64,000 nt of DNA from JAZKHT01 sp040385245 (GTDB lineage: Bacteria > Pseudomonadota > Alphaproteobacteria > Rhodobacterales > Rhodobacteraceae), in contig JAZKHT010000001.1 of the NCBI GenBank assembly GCA_040385245.1, forward strand, positions 124,001 through 188,000. Reading direction: 5' to 3'. The translations under genes were made by a program, and so were the position numbers. Below, piece after piece: positions 1 through 8,975 of the stretch. Position 1 is the first letter of the stretch. Every line of letters starts with the position of its first letter. Below the pieces are notes generated by a model, which was given only the letters and a program-made list of their open reading frames with translations, made no database searches and was not told the origin of the DNA.

Positions 1-1565
1 TCGACCGTCAGTTCGTGCAGCCCTTCATACCGCACCACCTGCCCGCCGATCAGAAATGTGTCGCCGGGGGTCAGGCTGGCAGCAAAGGATTCCTCAACCT
101 CGCCCAAGGGGGTGCCAAAGCGTTTCAGGCGCACCTTCAGCGTTTCGGTGTCGATGATGGTGCCTAGGTTCTGCCGGATCAGTGCGGCGGTGCGCGGATC
201 GCGCAACTGCCACAGACCGTTGCGAAACAGCAGCCTTTGCCACTTGTCATAGGCCCGCAGCGCATAGCCGCCGGTGGCGGTAAACTCCAGACAGGCATCG
301 AATTCGGGTCGTGTCAGATCGGCATAGGGACCGGCGCGCGTGACTTCGGCAAACAGCGCGTCCGCGTCGAACGGGCCCGCAGCGGCGGTCAGCAGGATGT
401 GCTGGCACAACACGTCGCGTGGGCCGGGGCCGCGCGGTTCGCCGTCAAGATCATGGTCGCGCACCGCTTGCAGGGCGGCGATGCATTCGACCACCTCGAA
501 CCGGTTGGCCGGCACCAGCAGCGCCTTGGACGGCGCGTTGTAGCGGTGGTTGGCCCGCCCGATCCGCTGCACCAGACGCTTGACGTTCTTGGGTGCGCCG
601 ACCTGAATGACCAGATCGACATCGCCCCAGTCGATGCCCAGATCCAGTGACCCGGTGCAGACGATTGCCCGCAAGGCCCCTGCGACCATCGCCTGTTCCA
701 CACGCTCGCGCTGTTCGCGCGACAGGCTGCCGTGGTGGATGCCGATTGGCAAATCATCGGAATTCTGCAACCAAAGGTCGTGAAAGAACAGCTCTGCCTG
801 CGCGCGGGTGTTGTGAAAGATCAAAGTGGTCTTGTGGCGCGCGACCTGTTCCAGAATGGCCGGGATGGCATAGCGACCGCCCCCACCCGACCACGGCGGC
901 GGCGCGTCGGTTTCCAGCATCTGGATGTCGGGGTCCGGGCCGGGATCGGCGTGGAGGATGTGGCAACCGCGCGGCGACAGGAACCGGGCCAGCGCCGGCG
1001 GATCTTCGACTGTGGCCGACAGCCCGACACGCCGCAGGCCGGGGGCCAGTGTTTCCAGCCGCGCGATCAGCAGCATCAACTGATCGCCGCGTTTGGATTC
1101 CGCCAGCGCGTGGATTTCGTCAACGATCACCCGCTTCAGACCCTGAAACATCCGGGGTGCGTCCTCGTAGGACAACAGCAGCCCAAGGCTTTCCGGCGTT
1201 GTCAGCAGGATATGCGGCGGATCGGCGCGCTGGCGGCGCCGCTGGGTATAGGTGGTGTCGCCGGTCCGATCCTCGATCCGGATGGCAAGACCAGCCCCTT
1301 CGACCGGGCTGCGCAGATTGCGCCGGATATCCGCCGTCAATGCCTTGAGCGGCGATATATATAGCGTGTGCAACCCCGCCTCTGGCTTTGGCCCCAGTTC
1401 GGCCAGCGTTGGCAGAAACCCGGCCAAGGTCTTGCCGCCCCCGGTGGGTGCAATCAACAAGGTCGCCCCACTGTCGGCACAGGCCAGCATGTCCCGCTGA
1501 TGGGGATGCAGGGTCCAGCCTTTGGCGGCGAACCAGTCCGACAGGGCAGGGGGAAGCAGGGCCAT
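1..1565 (-). CDS. lhr: Lhr-type DEXH-box DNA helicase (ligase-associated family), 3' end outside window
   Basis: An open frame on the minus strand runs from an ATG at 1565-1563 off the left edge, so about 521 N-terminal residues are visible and the C-terminus is missing. Reading the reverse strand gives the helicase signatures in order: Walker A APTGGGKT near residue 35, VDEIHAL (DEXH box), LSATVED (motif III), a second RecA domain with TGSLDLGIDWG, and motif VI VQRIGRANHR. This is the arrangement of superfamily 2 Lhr helicases. The length and class fit the ligase-associated DEXH helicase of proteobacterial DNA-damage clusters (about 800 aa), but the usual ligase and PdeM partners are not visible and may lie to the left. 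It is divergent from the phosphoesterase gene at 1698. The helicase call is firm; the subfamily is inferred. Confidence 0.88.
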   Translation of the reverse strand, partial: MALLPPALSDWFAAKGWTLHPHQRDMLACADSGATLLIAPTGGGKTLAGFLPTLAELGPKPEAGLHTLYISPLKALTADIRRNLRSPVEGAGLAIRIEDRTGDTTYTQRRRQRADPPHILLTTPESLGLLLSYEDAPRMFQGLKRVIVDEIHALAESKRGDQLMLLIARLETLAPGLRRVGLSATVEDPPALARFLSPRGCHILHADPGPDPDIQMLETDAPPPWSGGGGRYAIPAILEQVARHKTTLIFHNTRAQAELFFHDLWLQNSDDLPIGIHHGSLSREQRERVEQAMVAGALRAIVCTGSLDLGIDWGDVDLVIQVGAPKNVKRLVQRIGRANHRYNAPSKALLVPANRFEVVECIAALQAVRDHDLDGEPRGPGPRDVLCQHILLTAAAGPFDADALFAEVTRAGPYADLTRPEFDACLEFTATGGYALRAYDKWQRLLFRNGLWQLRDPRTAALIRQNLGTIIDTETLKVRLKRFGTPLGEVEESFAASLTPGDTFLIGGQVVRYEGLHELTV

Positions 1566-1697
1566 CCCGCCAAGATAGGGCGCAGCGACGGGCGGGGGAA
1601 GGGGCCGCGCCGACCGTTGGCGGCCAAGCGACAGCAAACCCCGTTTGTGGTCGCGAATGGGCTTGCGGCAAGGCAGCGGCGGGCCTAATCGGGGCGC

Positions 1698-2510
1698 ATG
1701 AAACTTCTGTTCCTTGGCGATGTGATGGGGCGTGCGGGGCGCGCTGCGGTGGCAGAGCGCCTGCCGTCCTTGCGCGTGGAGTGGGGCCTCGATTTCGTCG
1801 TGGTCAACGGCGAGAACGCGTCAAGCGGGGCGGGTCTGACGCCGGAACATGCGCGACTGCTGTTGCAGGCGGGGGCGGATGTCGTGACGCTGGGCGATCA
1901 TGCGTTTGACCAGAAGGACATGCTGCAATTCATAGAGACGGAACCGCGCATCATCCGGCCCATCAACTTTTCCAAGGTGGCGCCGGGCAAGGGCTGGCGG
2001 ATTTTCGACGCCACGCAGGGGCGCAAGGTTCTGGTGGCGCAGGTGTTGGGTCAGGTGTTCATGAAGCGGCCCTTTGACGACCCGTTCTCGGCCATTGAAC
2101 AGGTGCTGAAAACACACGCATTGGGTGCATCGGTGCAGGCCGCTATTGTCGATGTCCACGCCGAGGCGACGTCGGAAAAGATGGCGATGGGGCATTGGTG
2201 CGACGGTGGGGCCAGTCTGGTTGTGGGCACGCATACCCACGTGCCGACGGGCGATGCGCAAATCCTGACGGGTGGCACGGCCTATCTGACCGATGCCGGA
2301 ATGTGTGGCGATTACGACAGCGTCATCGGCATGGAAAAGCTTGAACCCCTGCGGCGGTTCATCACCGGCATGCCGAAAGCGCGCTTTGAACCGGCGAACG
2401 GGGTGGCCACCCTGTCGGGTGTCTATGTCGAAACGGACGACCGGACGGGCAAGGCGCTGCGGGTGCGGATGATCCGCAACGGTGGCAGATTGGAAGACGC
2501 CCGGCCATGA
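1698..2510 (+). CDS. ymdB: YmdB-family metallophosphoesterase
   Basis: A 270-residue protein, close to the usual 260-270 aa of the TIGR00282/YmdB family. Metal-binding motifs are visible in order: FLGDVMGRAG at the N-terminus, NGENAS near residue 40, LGDHAFDQ near 73, DVHAEATSEK near 153 and GTHTHVPTGD near 180. These match the dinuclear-metal phosphodiesterase fold. Characterised relatives (B. subtilis YmdB) hydrolyse 2',3'-cyclic nucleotides, so a cytoplasmic cyclic-nucleotide or RNA-end phosphodiesterase role is inferred. The stop overlaps the start of the next gene (ATGA at 2507-2510), indicating translational coupling with the DMT transporter. There is no signal peptide. Confidence 0.9.
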   Translation: MKLLFLGDVMGRAGRAAVAERLPSLRVEWGLDFVVVNGENASSGAGLTPEHARLLLQAGADVVTLGDHAFDQKDMLQFIETEPRIIRPINFSKVAPGKGWRIFDATQGRKVLVAQVLGQVFMKRPFDDPFSAIEQVLKTHALGASVQAAIVDVHAEATSEKMAMGHWCDGGASLVVGTHTHVPTGDAQILTGGTAYLTDAGMCGDYDSVIGMEKLEPLRRFITGMPKARFEPANGVATLSGVYVETDDRTGKALRVRMIRNGGRLEDARP

Positions 2511-3406
2511 CCGACCGGCGGTTGTTCCTGCTGACGCTGCTGGCGCTCGGAATCGGCTGGGGGGCGACACAACCGCTTGGAAAGATGGCGACGATGTCGG
2601 GGCATCCGCCGTTCGGGCTGATTTTCTGGCAACTGGTGGTCTGCGTGATCGTTCTGGGCACGATCACCCTTGCGCGGGGCAAGCGGTTCGTCCGCACCCC
2701 GTCTGCCATGCGCTTTTACGTCGTGGTGGCAATTCTGGGCACGCTTGTGCCGAATGCCACCTTTTACATCTCGGTCGCGAAACTTCCGGCGGGGATCATG
2801 TCGATCCTGATATCGGGGGTGCCGCTGCTGGCTTTTCCAATTGCACTTGTCTTGGGGATCGACCGGTTTTCCCCGACGCGACTGCTGGGGTTGCTGCTGG
2901 GGCTGACAGGTGTTGCGCTGATCGCATTGCCAAGGGCAGGCCTGCCCGATCCGGCGATGGCGGCGTTTCTGCCCTTGGCGATGATCGGGCCGCTGTTTTA
3001 CGCGATGGAAAGCACCTATGTGGCGCGCTGGGGCATGGCGGGGATGGACCCGGTGCAGGCGATGTTCGGGGCCTCGCTGGTCGGGTTGATCCTGTGCCTG
3101 CCGCTGACCCTGGGGACAGGGCAGTTCATTGACCCCCGGTTTGACTGGGGGCGGCCCGAATTGGCATTGGTGCTGTCGTCCAGTCTGCACGCGTTGCTAT
3201 ATGCGGCTTATGTCTGGCTCGCATCGCGGGCGGGCGCGGTCTTTGCCGCGCAATCGTCGTATATCGTCACCGGGTCGGGTGTTTTCTGGGCAATGGTGCT
3301 GCTGGGCGAACGTTTTTCCCCTTGGGTGTGGCTTTCCCTTGTCGTCATGCTGTCGGGTGTGGCATTGGTCAGCCCGCGCGAAACGGGCCGGGCGGCCACC
3401 GCCTGA
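2507..3406 (+). CDS. DMT-superfamily (EamA) transporter
   Basis: A 299-residue integral membrane protein with about ten hydrophobic segments arranged as two EamA repeats (roughly residues 7-140 and 150-290). Typical features are a small-residue-rich first helix (LGIGWGATQPLGKMA), the paired-helix ending VAILGTLVPNATFYISV in the first half, and ASRAGAVFAAQSSYIVTGSGVFWA in the second. EamA proteins export or import small metabolites across the inner membrane; the substrate cannot be read from sequence. It begins inside the stop codon of the YmdB gene (ATGA overlap) and is followed 38 bp later by the SLC13-type permease, so the three genes probably form one transcript. Confidence 0.88.
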   Translation: MTDRRLFLLTLLALGIGWGATQPLGKMATMSGHPPFGLIFWQLVVCVIVLGTITLARGKRFVRTPSAMRFYVVVAILGTLVPNATFYISVAKLPAGIMSILISGVPLLAFPIALVLGIDRFSPTRLLGLLLGLTGVALIALPRAGLPDPAMAAFLPLAMIGPLFYAMESTYVARWGMAGMDPVQAMFGASLVGLILCLPLTLGTGQFIDPRFDWGRPELALVLSSSLHALLYAAYVWLASRAGAVFAAQSSYIVTGSGVFWAMVLLGERFSPWVWLSLVVMLSGVALVSPRETGRAATA

Positions 3407-3444
3407 TCCGGGCGGCACCCGGCGGCCCCATACCGGGAGGCAGA

Positions 3445-5223
3445 ATGTTCGGCATCGCAATAGCACAGGATTGGCAGCCCGTTGTGGCTTTGGTGATCCT
3501 TGTGGTGATGTTCACCCTGTTTGTGCGCGAAACATTTCCCGTCGAAGTGACCGCCATCGCCTCGGCCGCTGCCATGCTGGTGCTGGGCATCCTGCCGGTT
3601 GCGGACGGGATCAGTGTTCTGTCGAACCCGGCCCCCTGGACCATCGTTCTGATGTTTCTGGTAATGGGGGGGCTGGTGCGGACAGGTGCCGTTGAAATGG
3701 TGATCCGTGCCGCCGAACGGCATGTCGGCAATCGGCCAAAAACCACGATCATCGTTCTGTTCGGCTTTATCGCCTGCGCGTCAGCGGTGATGAACAACAC
3801 ACCACTGGTGGCGGTGATGATCCCGGTTGTCGTGCAGATCGCTGTCCGGCTGGGCAAGGCACCGTCAAAGCTGCTGATCCCGCTGTCCTACATGACAATT
3901 CTGGGCGGCATGATCTCGCTTATCGGGACGTCGACCAACCTTTTGGTCGACGGTGTCGCGCGCGAACGCGGGTTGGAACCGTTCGGGATCTTCGAGATCG
4001 CCCCCCTTGGCATTGCTCTGGTTTTGGTAGGCGGGTTGTTTCTGGCGCTGTTTTCCGACCGCCTGTTGCCGGTGCGGCAATCCATGGGGGTGCTGCTGTC
4101 GGACCGGCGCAAGATGAAATACTTCACCGAGGTGGCAATCCCCGAAGGCTCGGCCCTGATCGGGCAGACCGTGCTGGATGTCGATCTGTTCAAGCGGGAC
4201 GGCGTGCGCCTGATCGACGTGCTCCGCGGCGACATGTCGTTGCGCCGCGATCTGGCCCCAGTGGCGCTGGCGGCCGGTGACCGGGTGGTGCTGCGCACCG
4301 AGATGACCGAACTGCTTAGCCTGCAACAGCGCAAGGATCTGCATCTGGTCGACAAGCTGTCATCCACCCAGACCGAAACGGTCGAGGTGCTGATCAGTCC
4401 CGGCTGCCGGATGGAGGGGCGCCGCTTGGGCGAACTGCGCCTGCGTCGCCGCTATGGAGTGTATGTGCTGGCGGTGCATCGCCGCAACCAGAACATCGGG
4501 CGACAGTTGGATGACCTGATCGTGCGGGTGGGCGACACCCTGCTGCTGGAAGGCAACATCGAGGACATCCAGCGCCTTGCTGCGGAAATGGACCTTGTCG
4601 ATATCTCTCGACCGTCGATCCGGCCATTCCGGCGGATGAAGGCCCCGATCGCGATCATAGCACTGTTGTCGGTCGTTACCTTGTCGGCCTTTGACATCGC
4701 CCCGATCATGGCGCTGGGGCTGGTGGCGGTGGCCGTCATCCTGGTGACGCGCTGCATCGATGCGGAAGAGGCGTTTTCCTTTGTGGACGGACGACTGCTG
4801 GCGATGATCTTTGCCATGCTGGCCGTGGGCCAGGGGTTGGAACATTCTGGCGCTGTCGGGATGATCGTGACGGGCGTCGCCCCTTGGATGGTGGGACTGT
4901 CGCCCTTTTTCATGATTCTGTGTGTATATTTCCTGGGGCTTCTGCTGACGGAATTCCTGTCGAACAATGCCGTCGCGGTAATTTACACCCCTATCGCGAT
5001 TGAACTCGCCCTCAACCTGGGGTTGGACCCACGCCCCTTTGCCGTGGCGGTGATGTTCTCTGCCTCGGTCGCTTTTGCCACGCCGGTGGGGTATCAGACC
5101 AACATGATGGTCTACGGGCCGGGTGGATACCGCTTTTCCGACTACATGCGGGTCGGGCTTCCGCTGAACATTGTCACAGGGTTGGTTGCGTCGTTTCTGA
5201 TCCCGTTGCTTTGGCCGCTTTGA
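3445..5223 (+). CDS. SLC13-family permease with two TrkA-C (RCK_C) domains
   Basis: I choose the ATG at 3445 (MFGIAIAQ) because GGGAGG lies just upstream at about 3435-3440; a longer open frame starts inside the preceding gene but lacks hydrophobic character. The product is 592 aa. Residues 10-190 and 400-592 form two blocks of membrane helices of the divalent-anion/Na+ symporter (ArsB/NhaD, SLC13) type, with the conserved half-domain signatures MNNTPLVAVMIPVV and EFLSNNAVAVIYTPIA and a GTSTNLLVDG loop. Two TrkA-C regulatory domains (about residues 224-295 and 311-380) sit between the halves. Such proteins take up sulfate, dicarboxylates or other anions; the actual substrate is unknown. Confidence 0.88.
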   Translation: MFGIAIAQDWQPVVALVILVVMFTLFVRETFPVEVTAIASAAAMLVLGILPVADGISVLSNPAPWTIVLMFLVMGGLVRTGAVEMVIRAAERHVGNRPKTTIIVLFGFIACASAVMNNTPLVAVMIPVVVQIAVRLGKAPSKLLIPLSYMTILGGMISLIGTSTNLLVDGVARERGLEPFGIFEIAPLGIALVLVGGLFLALFSDRLLPVRQSMGVLLSDRRKMKYFTEVAIPEGSALIGQTVLDVDLFKRDGVRLIDVLRGDMSLRRDLAPVALAAGDRVVLRTEMTELLSLQQRKDLHLVDKLSSTQTETVEVLISPGCRMEGRRLGELRLRRRYGVYVLAVHRRNQNIGRQLDDLIVRVGDTLLLEGNIEDIQRLAAEMDLVDISRPSIRPFRRMKAPIAIIALLSVVTLSAFDIAPIMALGLVAVAVILVTRCIDAEEAFSFVDGRLLAMIFAMLAVGQGLEHSGAVGMIVTGVAPWMVGLSPFFMILCVYFLGLLLTEFLSNNAVAVIYTPIAIELALNLGLDPRPFAVAVMFSASVAFATPVGYQTNMMVYGPGGYRFSDYMRVGLPLNIVTGLVASFLIPLLWPL

Positions 5224-5242
5224 TGTATCGAAAGGATTTGCC

Positions 5243-5590
5243 ATGCGTCGTTCGCTGATTGCCCTGCCGTTGTTGGCCGCCTGTGCGATGCCTGGACCGG
5301 TGACGCCGCAGGCCGCCCGCCTGTCATCCGACGTGCTGACCGTGACCTTGTCGGACGGGACCGTATGCCGCTCGGGTTGGACGACTGCGGGGCGGCTGGA
5401 CGATTGCGGGCCGGGCTATGATTACAGTGTGACGGTCGTCGAAAAGCCGAACCTGCTGCGGCAGTTGTTTGTCGGCATCACCGACGCGCTGGGGGCCGAA
5501 GGGACCGTGCCGCCGATGGCGCAGGTGGTTCTGACCGGCGCAGACGGGCGCGACTATACCTTTGTCTCGCCGCCGCCGGTCGACGATTGA
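5243..5590 (+). CDS. Small putative lipoprotein
   Basis: A 115-residue protein preceded by AAGGA six bases before the ATG. The N-terminus MRRSLIALPLLAACAMP is a short lipoprotein signal with a lipobox (LLAAC) and predicted acylation at Cys14. The mature part is small, contains one further Cys pair (CRSGW and DDCGPGYDY), and is predicted periplasmic/outer-membrane anchored. I do not recognise the domain. It follows the SLC13-type permease by 20 bp on the same strand and may share its transcript. Function unknown. Confidence 0.75.
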   Translation: MRRSLIALPLLAACAMPGPVTPQAARLSSDVLTVTLSDGTVCRSGWTTAGRLDDCGPGYDYSVTVVEKPNLLRQLFVGITDALGAEGTVPPMAQVVLTGADGRDYTFVSPPPVDD

Positions 5591-5710
5591 TCTGCATCGG
5601 CTGACACTTTTCGCGGGCAAATGGCTGTCGCATGGGGGCGGGGTTGCGGCCCCCCCCTGCGCTTGTGTATAGGGCTGCATCACCCCGCAGATGGGATCGG
5701 AGACAGGGTC

Positions 5711-6454
5711 ATGGCAGGCCATTCAAAATGGGCGAACATCCAGCACCGCAAGGGCAAGCAGGACAAGTTGCGTTCCAAGATGTTCTCGAAGCTGGCGAAG
5801 GAAATCACCGTCGCCGCCAAGATGGGTGATCCCGACCCCGACAAGAACCCGCGTCTGCGTCTGGCAATCAAGGCGTCCAAGGCCGTGTCGATGCCAAAGG
5901 ACGTGATCGACCGCGCGATCAAGAAATCGGTGGGCGGCGATGCGGCGGACTACACGGAAATCCGCTACGAAGGCTATGGTGCGAACGGCATCGCGATCAT
6001 TGTCGAGGCGTTGACCGACAACCTGAACCGCACCGCGTCCAACGTGCGCAGCTATTTCAGCAAATGCGGCGGCAACATGGGCCAGACCGGTTCAGTCAGC
6101 CACGGCTTTGACCGCGTGGGCGAGATTTCGTATCCCGCCTCTGCAGGCGACGCCGACACGGTGATGATGGCCGCACTTGACGCAGGTGCTGATGACGTCG
6201 AATCCGATGAAGAGGGTCACTGGATCTATTGCTCGGTCGAGGCGCTGTCCGAAGTGTCCGACGCGCTGGAAAAATCACTGGGCGAGTCGACGGAATCCAA
6301 ACTGATCTGGCGCGCACAGACGCTGACCGAGGTCGATCTGGAAACCGCGCAAAAGCTGATGAAGCTGATCGACATGCTGGAAGAAGACGACGATGTGCAG
6401 ACGGTGACGCACAACTTCGACATTCCCGAAGATGTCGCCGCACAACTGGGCTGA
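5711..6454 (+). CDS. yebC: YebC/PmpR-family protein (transcriptional regulator / translation factor TACO1 family)
   Basis: The start at 5711 gives the hallmark MAGHSKWANIQHRKGKQD of the YebC family; the open frame extends 30 codons upstream but this conserved N-terminus fixes the start. The product is 247 aa, the normal length. Family features include KNPRLRLAIKASKAVSMP, NIERAIKK-like DRAIKKSVG, YEGYGANGIAIIVE and an acidic C-terminus. YebC proteins act as DNA-binding regulators (PmpR) in some bacteria and relieve ribosome stalling on proline stretches in others, so both roles are possible. The usual ruvC neighbour is absent. A strong hairpin follows at 6474-6496. Confidence 0.95.
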   Translation: MAGHSKWANIQHRKGKQDKLRSKMFSKLAKEITVAAKMGDPDPDKNPRLRLAIKASKAVSMPKDVIDRAIKKSVGGDAADYTEIRYEGYGANGIAIIVEALTDNLNRTASNVRSYFSKCGGNMGQTGSVSHGFDRVGEISYPASAGDADTVMMAALDAGADDVESDEEGHWIYCSVEALSEVSDALEKSLGESTESKLIWRAQTLTEVDLETAQKLMKLIDMLEEDDDVQTVTHNFDIPEDVAAQLG

Positions 6455-6473
6455 TTTCCGGGTCTGACAAAGA

Positions 6474-6496
6474 AACGGCCCCCACCGGGGGCCGTT
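6474..6496. terminator. Bidirectional terminator-like hairpin between yebC and the receiver gene
   Basis: A perfect 10-bp stem (AACGGCCCCC / GGGGGCCGTT) closes a 3-nt loop, preceded by A residues and followed by TT. It lies in the 65-bp gap between convergent genes ending at 6454 (+) and 6520 (-), as expected for a shared intrinsic terminator. Confidence 0.75.
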
Positions 6497-6519
6497 CAGG
6501 TGTCGGCTGATCACCAGGA

Positions 6520-7065
6520 TCATTCCGCGGGAGCGGGGGGTGCCTTTGGCCAGACAACGCGCGTGGTGTCGCCACGCATCTGCCAGTGGGCGTGATTATC
6601 AAGTGCCGCTTGCAGCGCCAGAAAGAACGCCGACCGCGTCACCGGCTTTTTCAGCGTCACATCGCAAATGGCCATGCGTTCGGCGCTGAAATCATGGGCT
6701 GCCACGTGGGATGACACCATGATCACCGGCATGTCCGGCGCATAGCGGCGCAGACGCAGGCCAAAGTCGATCACATCGCCCTGATCGCCGACGTGGTCGC
6801 AATCAACCAGCGCCAGATCAAAGGTCGCGGCGTATTGGTCCAGCCATTCGAATGGCAACAACCCTTCGCCCACAATCACCGTGCTGCCACCCATCCCTTC
6901 GACCCACTCGGTCACAGGGTCCAACTCTCCGCCAAAACGGGCACAGATCAGCACGACGCGCGAGGGCCAGACAGCTTCGGTCGTCTTGTCCGTCTGCACG
7001 GCGCGTGACCCGGTCTGCGCGGGCGGATGGCGATCGGTCTGGCGGGTAGCGATCGTATGGGACAC
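6520..7065 (-). CDS. Orphan response-regulator receiver-like protein
   Basis: A 181-residue soluble protein. About 35 residues of charged, disordered-looking N-terminus precede a receiver-like fold (about residues 35-160): RVVLICARFGG as strand 1, DLALVDCDHVGDQGDVIDFGLRLRR containing the position of the phospho-acceptor Asp, MPVIMVSSH as strand 4 and VTLKKPVTRSAFFLAL with the conserved Lys-Pro. No output domain is present and no histidine kinase is adjacent, so it is either a single-domain response regulator or a degenerate receiver: the first acidic pocket residues of a canonical REC domain are not obvious. It is transcribed away from the winged-helix gene at 7357, sharing a 290-bp intergenic region. 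Confidence 0.65.
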   Translation of the reverse strand: MSHTIATRQTDRHPPAQTGSRAVQTDKTTEAVWPSRVVLICARFGGELDPVTEWVEGMGGSTVIVGEGLLPFEWLDQYAATFDLALVDCDHVGDQGDVIDFGLRLRRYAPDMPVIMVSSHVAAHDFSAERMAICDVTLKKPVTRSAFFLALQAALDNHAHWQMRGDTTRVVWPKAPPAPAE

Positions 7066-7202
7066 TTCGGCGACTCATCCAGTTTCTGGAAATTGTGGGT
7101 CTTGGTGGCCCGGACAAGGCCGTAAGGACAGGTGCTACCGGAACACTGCAGCGCGCGGGGTTGATGCGCGCTCCGGTTGCATAACCATCCGTTTGTCGGG
7201 AT

Positions 7203-7215
7203 ATATTGTCAATAT
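7203..7215. promoter_or_regulatory. AT-rich inverted repeat in divergent intergenic region
   Basis: ATATTG-T-CAATAT, a perfect 6-bp inverted repeat in an AT-rich patch of an otherwise GC-rich 290-bp gap (7066-7356) between the receiver gene (-) and the winged-helix gene (+). It could be an operator for the winged-helix protein; this is inference from position and symmetry only. The rest of the gap shows no gene. Confidence 0.35.
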
Positions 7216-7356
7216 GAGAATTATCAAAACAGCTTTCGGCGGGCGAAGATGCAAGCCGGTGATTGCGCTGCAGCCTTGATATGCGTAAAGTTTCGCGTGC
7301 GAGTGTATCGAGGCGCAGGTTGCAAGCATGCGTCTCTCTTCAAGGTGGTGGTGGTT

Positions 7357-7653
7357 TTGAATATCAAGAGCGTAGCGCAACTTCGCGCATTGTTGCTGGA
7401 AATGGAAACGGCCCTTGGACTGGTCGATCTTTCTGCAAATGAACGAGACATCCTTTATGCGATCAACGAGGTGTCGGTCGGCAGCCCGCGAACGGCCCGG
7501 TCCGAGTCCATCCGAACGCATCCGTTGGCGGCAGCGATCCCGCAAGCCTCGTATCACCGGGCCTTGAAAAGCTTGGTGCACCGCGGTCTGGTGGAACATG
7601 CGCCAGATACAAAGGCCGGACTCTATGTTGTTCCCATGACGGGGGCCGTGTAA
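7357..7653 (+). CDS. Small winged-helix (MarR-like) DNA-binding protein
   Basis: I place the start at TTG 7357 because AAGGTGG ends eight bases upstream; GTG codons at 7345-7351 are alternatives. The 98-residue product reads LNIKSVAQLRALLLEMETALG then LSANERDILYAINEV and a recognition-helix region ending in SYHRALKSLVHRGLVEHAPDTKAGLYVV, a wing of two strands. This is a winged-helix fold of the MarR/IclR kind reduced to the DNA-binding part. Similar short regulators occur near polysaccharide genes in roseobacters (recollection, not checked). The neighbours give no direct target; autoregulation through the inverted repeat at 7203 is possible. Confidence 0.65.
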   Translation: MNIKSVAQLRALLLEMETALGLVDLSANERDILYAINEVSVGSPRTARSESIRTHPLAAAIPQASYHRALKSLVHRGLVEHAPDTKAGLYVVPMTGAV

Positions 7654-7689
7654 GCCTTACTCCGAATTAACGGAACTTAAGGCTGGCGG

Positions 7690-8262
7690 ATGGATTCGCG
7701 GTTTAAAACCTCGCTTCAGCACATCTCGGTCGGTTCGGGACTTGTCCTGATGGCCTATGGGCTTAGCGAGGCGATTCATCCTTATATCCACCCGCAGGCC
7801 CTGTATCAGGTGTTCGGCACCTTCAAGCTGGTGTACCTGCCGCTGGGCGTCCTGGTGCTGCTGGGTTGGGTCTATGGCTGGTTCGCTGTGCCGGTCGCCT
7901 TGCCGGCGTCGTTGTTGTCCGCGCGTCTGATCCTTGGGGCGGACGGGTTTACGCTGACGACCGCGCTTCTCATCACTCTGAAGGTCTGCGCGGTGCCGTT
8001 GACGTTCGACATTTTCCGGTTGTGCGGCATTGACTCGCGCGGGGTGGGGCAAGGGCTGAACTGGCGGGTGCTGTTCCTGATCGGTCTGGTGGCTTCCGTG
8101 TTCAGCAATTTGCTGCGGTTCTGGTTGGGGTGCTGCGGCACACTGACGGCGGACCAGTTGTTGCTCAGCTACACCGGGGCCGTGATCGGCGACATGGTTG
8201 GTCTGGTGGTGGTGATGGTGGGGGCGATGCTGTTCTTTCGGGCGCTTCGACACAGGGTTTGA
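7690..8262 (+). CDS. Integral membrane protein of unknown function
   Basis: A 190-residue protein starting MDSRFKTSLQHISVGSGL, with five or six hydrophobic helices (about residues 15-30, 45-65, 68-85, 92-112, 125-148 and 160-185) and little soluble sequence. A CC pair (WLGCCG) lies between the last two helices. I do not recognise the family. It follows the winged-helix gene by 36 bp and precedes the LysE-type exporter by 69 bp on the same strand, so it may be part of a short membrane-protein operon. Confidence 0.6.
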   Translation: MDSRFKTSLQHISVGSGLVLMAYGLSEAIHPYIHPQALYQVFGTFKLVYLPLGVLVLLGWVYGWFAVPVALPASLLSARLILGADGFTLTTALLITLKVCAVPLTFDIFRLCGIDSRGVGQGLNWRVLFLIGLVASVFSNLLRFWLGCCGTLTADQLLLSYTGAVIGDMVGLVVVMVGAMLFFRALRHRV

Positions 8263-8331
8263 TTGGGACCTCTGGCCTGCACGCACAGGTTCGGTGTCCG
8301 GGCGCGAAGGCGGCATTGCAAGGATTGGCGG

Positions 8332-8934
8332 ATGGTTGAATCGTTGGTGGCCGGGTTCTTGACCGGCGTTTCCCTGATCCTGGCGATCGGGGCGCAGAAC
8401 GCCTTTGTTCTGCGGCAAGGATTGCGTCGTGAACATGTGTTGGCGGTGGTGCTGACCTGTGCCGTGTCGGATGCGGTGCTGATCGCCGTGGGCGTGGCAG
8501 GTTTTGGCGTCGCGTCGCACATGGCCCCCTGGCTGGCGGATGCGATGCTGTGGGCCGGGGTGGCGTTCCTGGTCATCTATGGCGCGCTGCGGTTCCGTGC
8601 CGCGCTGCGGGGGGGCGAGGCGCTGAAGCCCGCGCCGGGTGCGACGTCATCGCTGGGCAAGGTGCTGGCGACCTGCCTTGTGCTGACCTGGGCCAACCCG
8701 CATGTCTATCTGGATACGGTCGTGTTGCTGGGCGCGGTGTCATCGAACTATGCGCCGCACGGTTTGTCCTTTGGCATCGGGGCGGCGACGGGATCTTTTG
8801 CATTCTTTTCGTCGCTTGGGTTCGGGGCGCGGTTGCTGGCCCCCTGGTTTGCCAACCCGCGCGCCTGGGTCGTGCTCGAGGTGGTGGTGGGCCTGACAAT
8901 GTGGGGTATTGCGGCGGTTTTGGCCCTGTCCTGA
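8332..8934 (+). CDS. LysE/ArgO-family amino-acid exporter
   Basis: The ATG at 8332 (MVESLVAGFLTGVSLILAIG) is chosen because the family begins exactly here; the upstream open-frame extension is not hydrophobic. The 200-residue protein shows the LysE/ArgO signature GAQNAFVLRQGLRREHVLAVVLTCAVSD split over residues 20-50 and LTWANPHVYLDT near 123, plus six hydrophobic helices. ArgO/LysE proteins export basic amino acids such as arginine and lysine; that specificity is likely given the close N-terminal match to the ArgO subgroup. The next gene starts 41 bp downstream. Confidence 0.9.
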   Translation: MVESLVAGFLTGVSLILAIGAQNAFVLRQGLRREHVLAVVLTCAVSDAVLIAVGVAGFGVASHMAPWLADAMLWAGVAFLVIYGALRFRAALRGGEALKPAPGATSSLGKVLATCLVLTWANPHVYLDTVVLLGAVSSNYAPHGLSFGIGAATGSFAFFSSLGFGARLLAPWFANPRAWVVLEVVVGLTMWGIAAVLALS

Positions 8935-8975
8935 CGGGGGTTGCGGCGGCCCCCCGGATCGGGTTTGGTCCGGCC

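Noticed and set aside
5621..5660. GGGGGC / GCCCCC stem after the lipoprotein gene
   Set aside because: Only 6 bp with a 9-nt G-rich loop and no T-tract; too weak to call.
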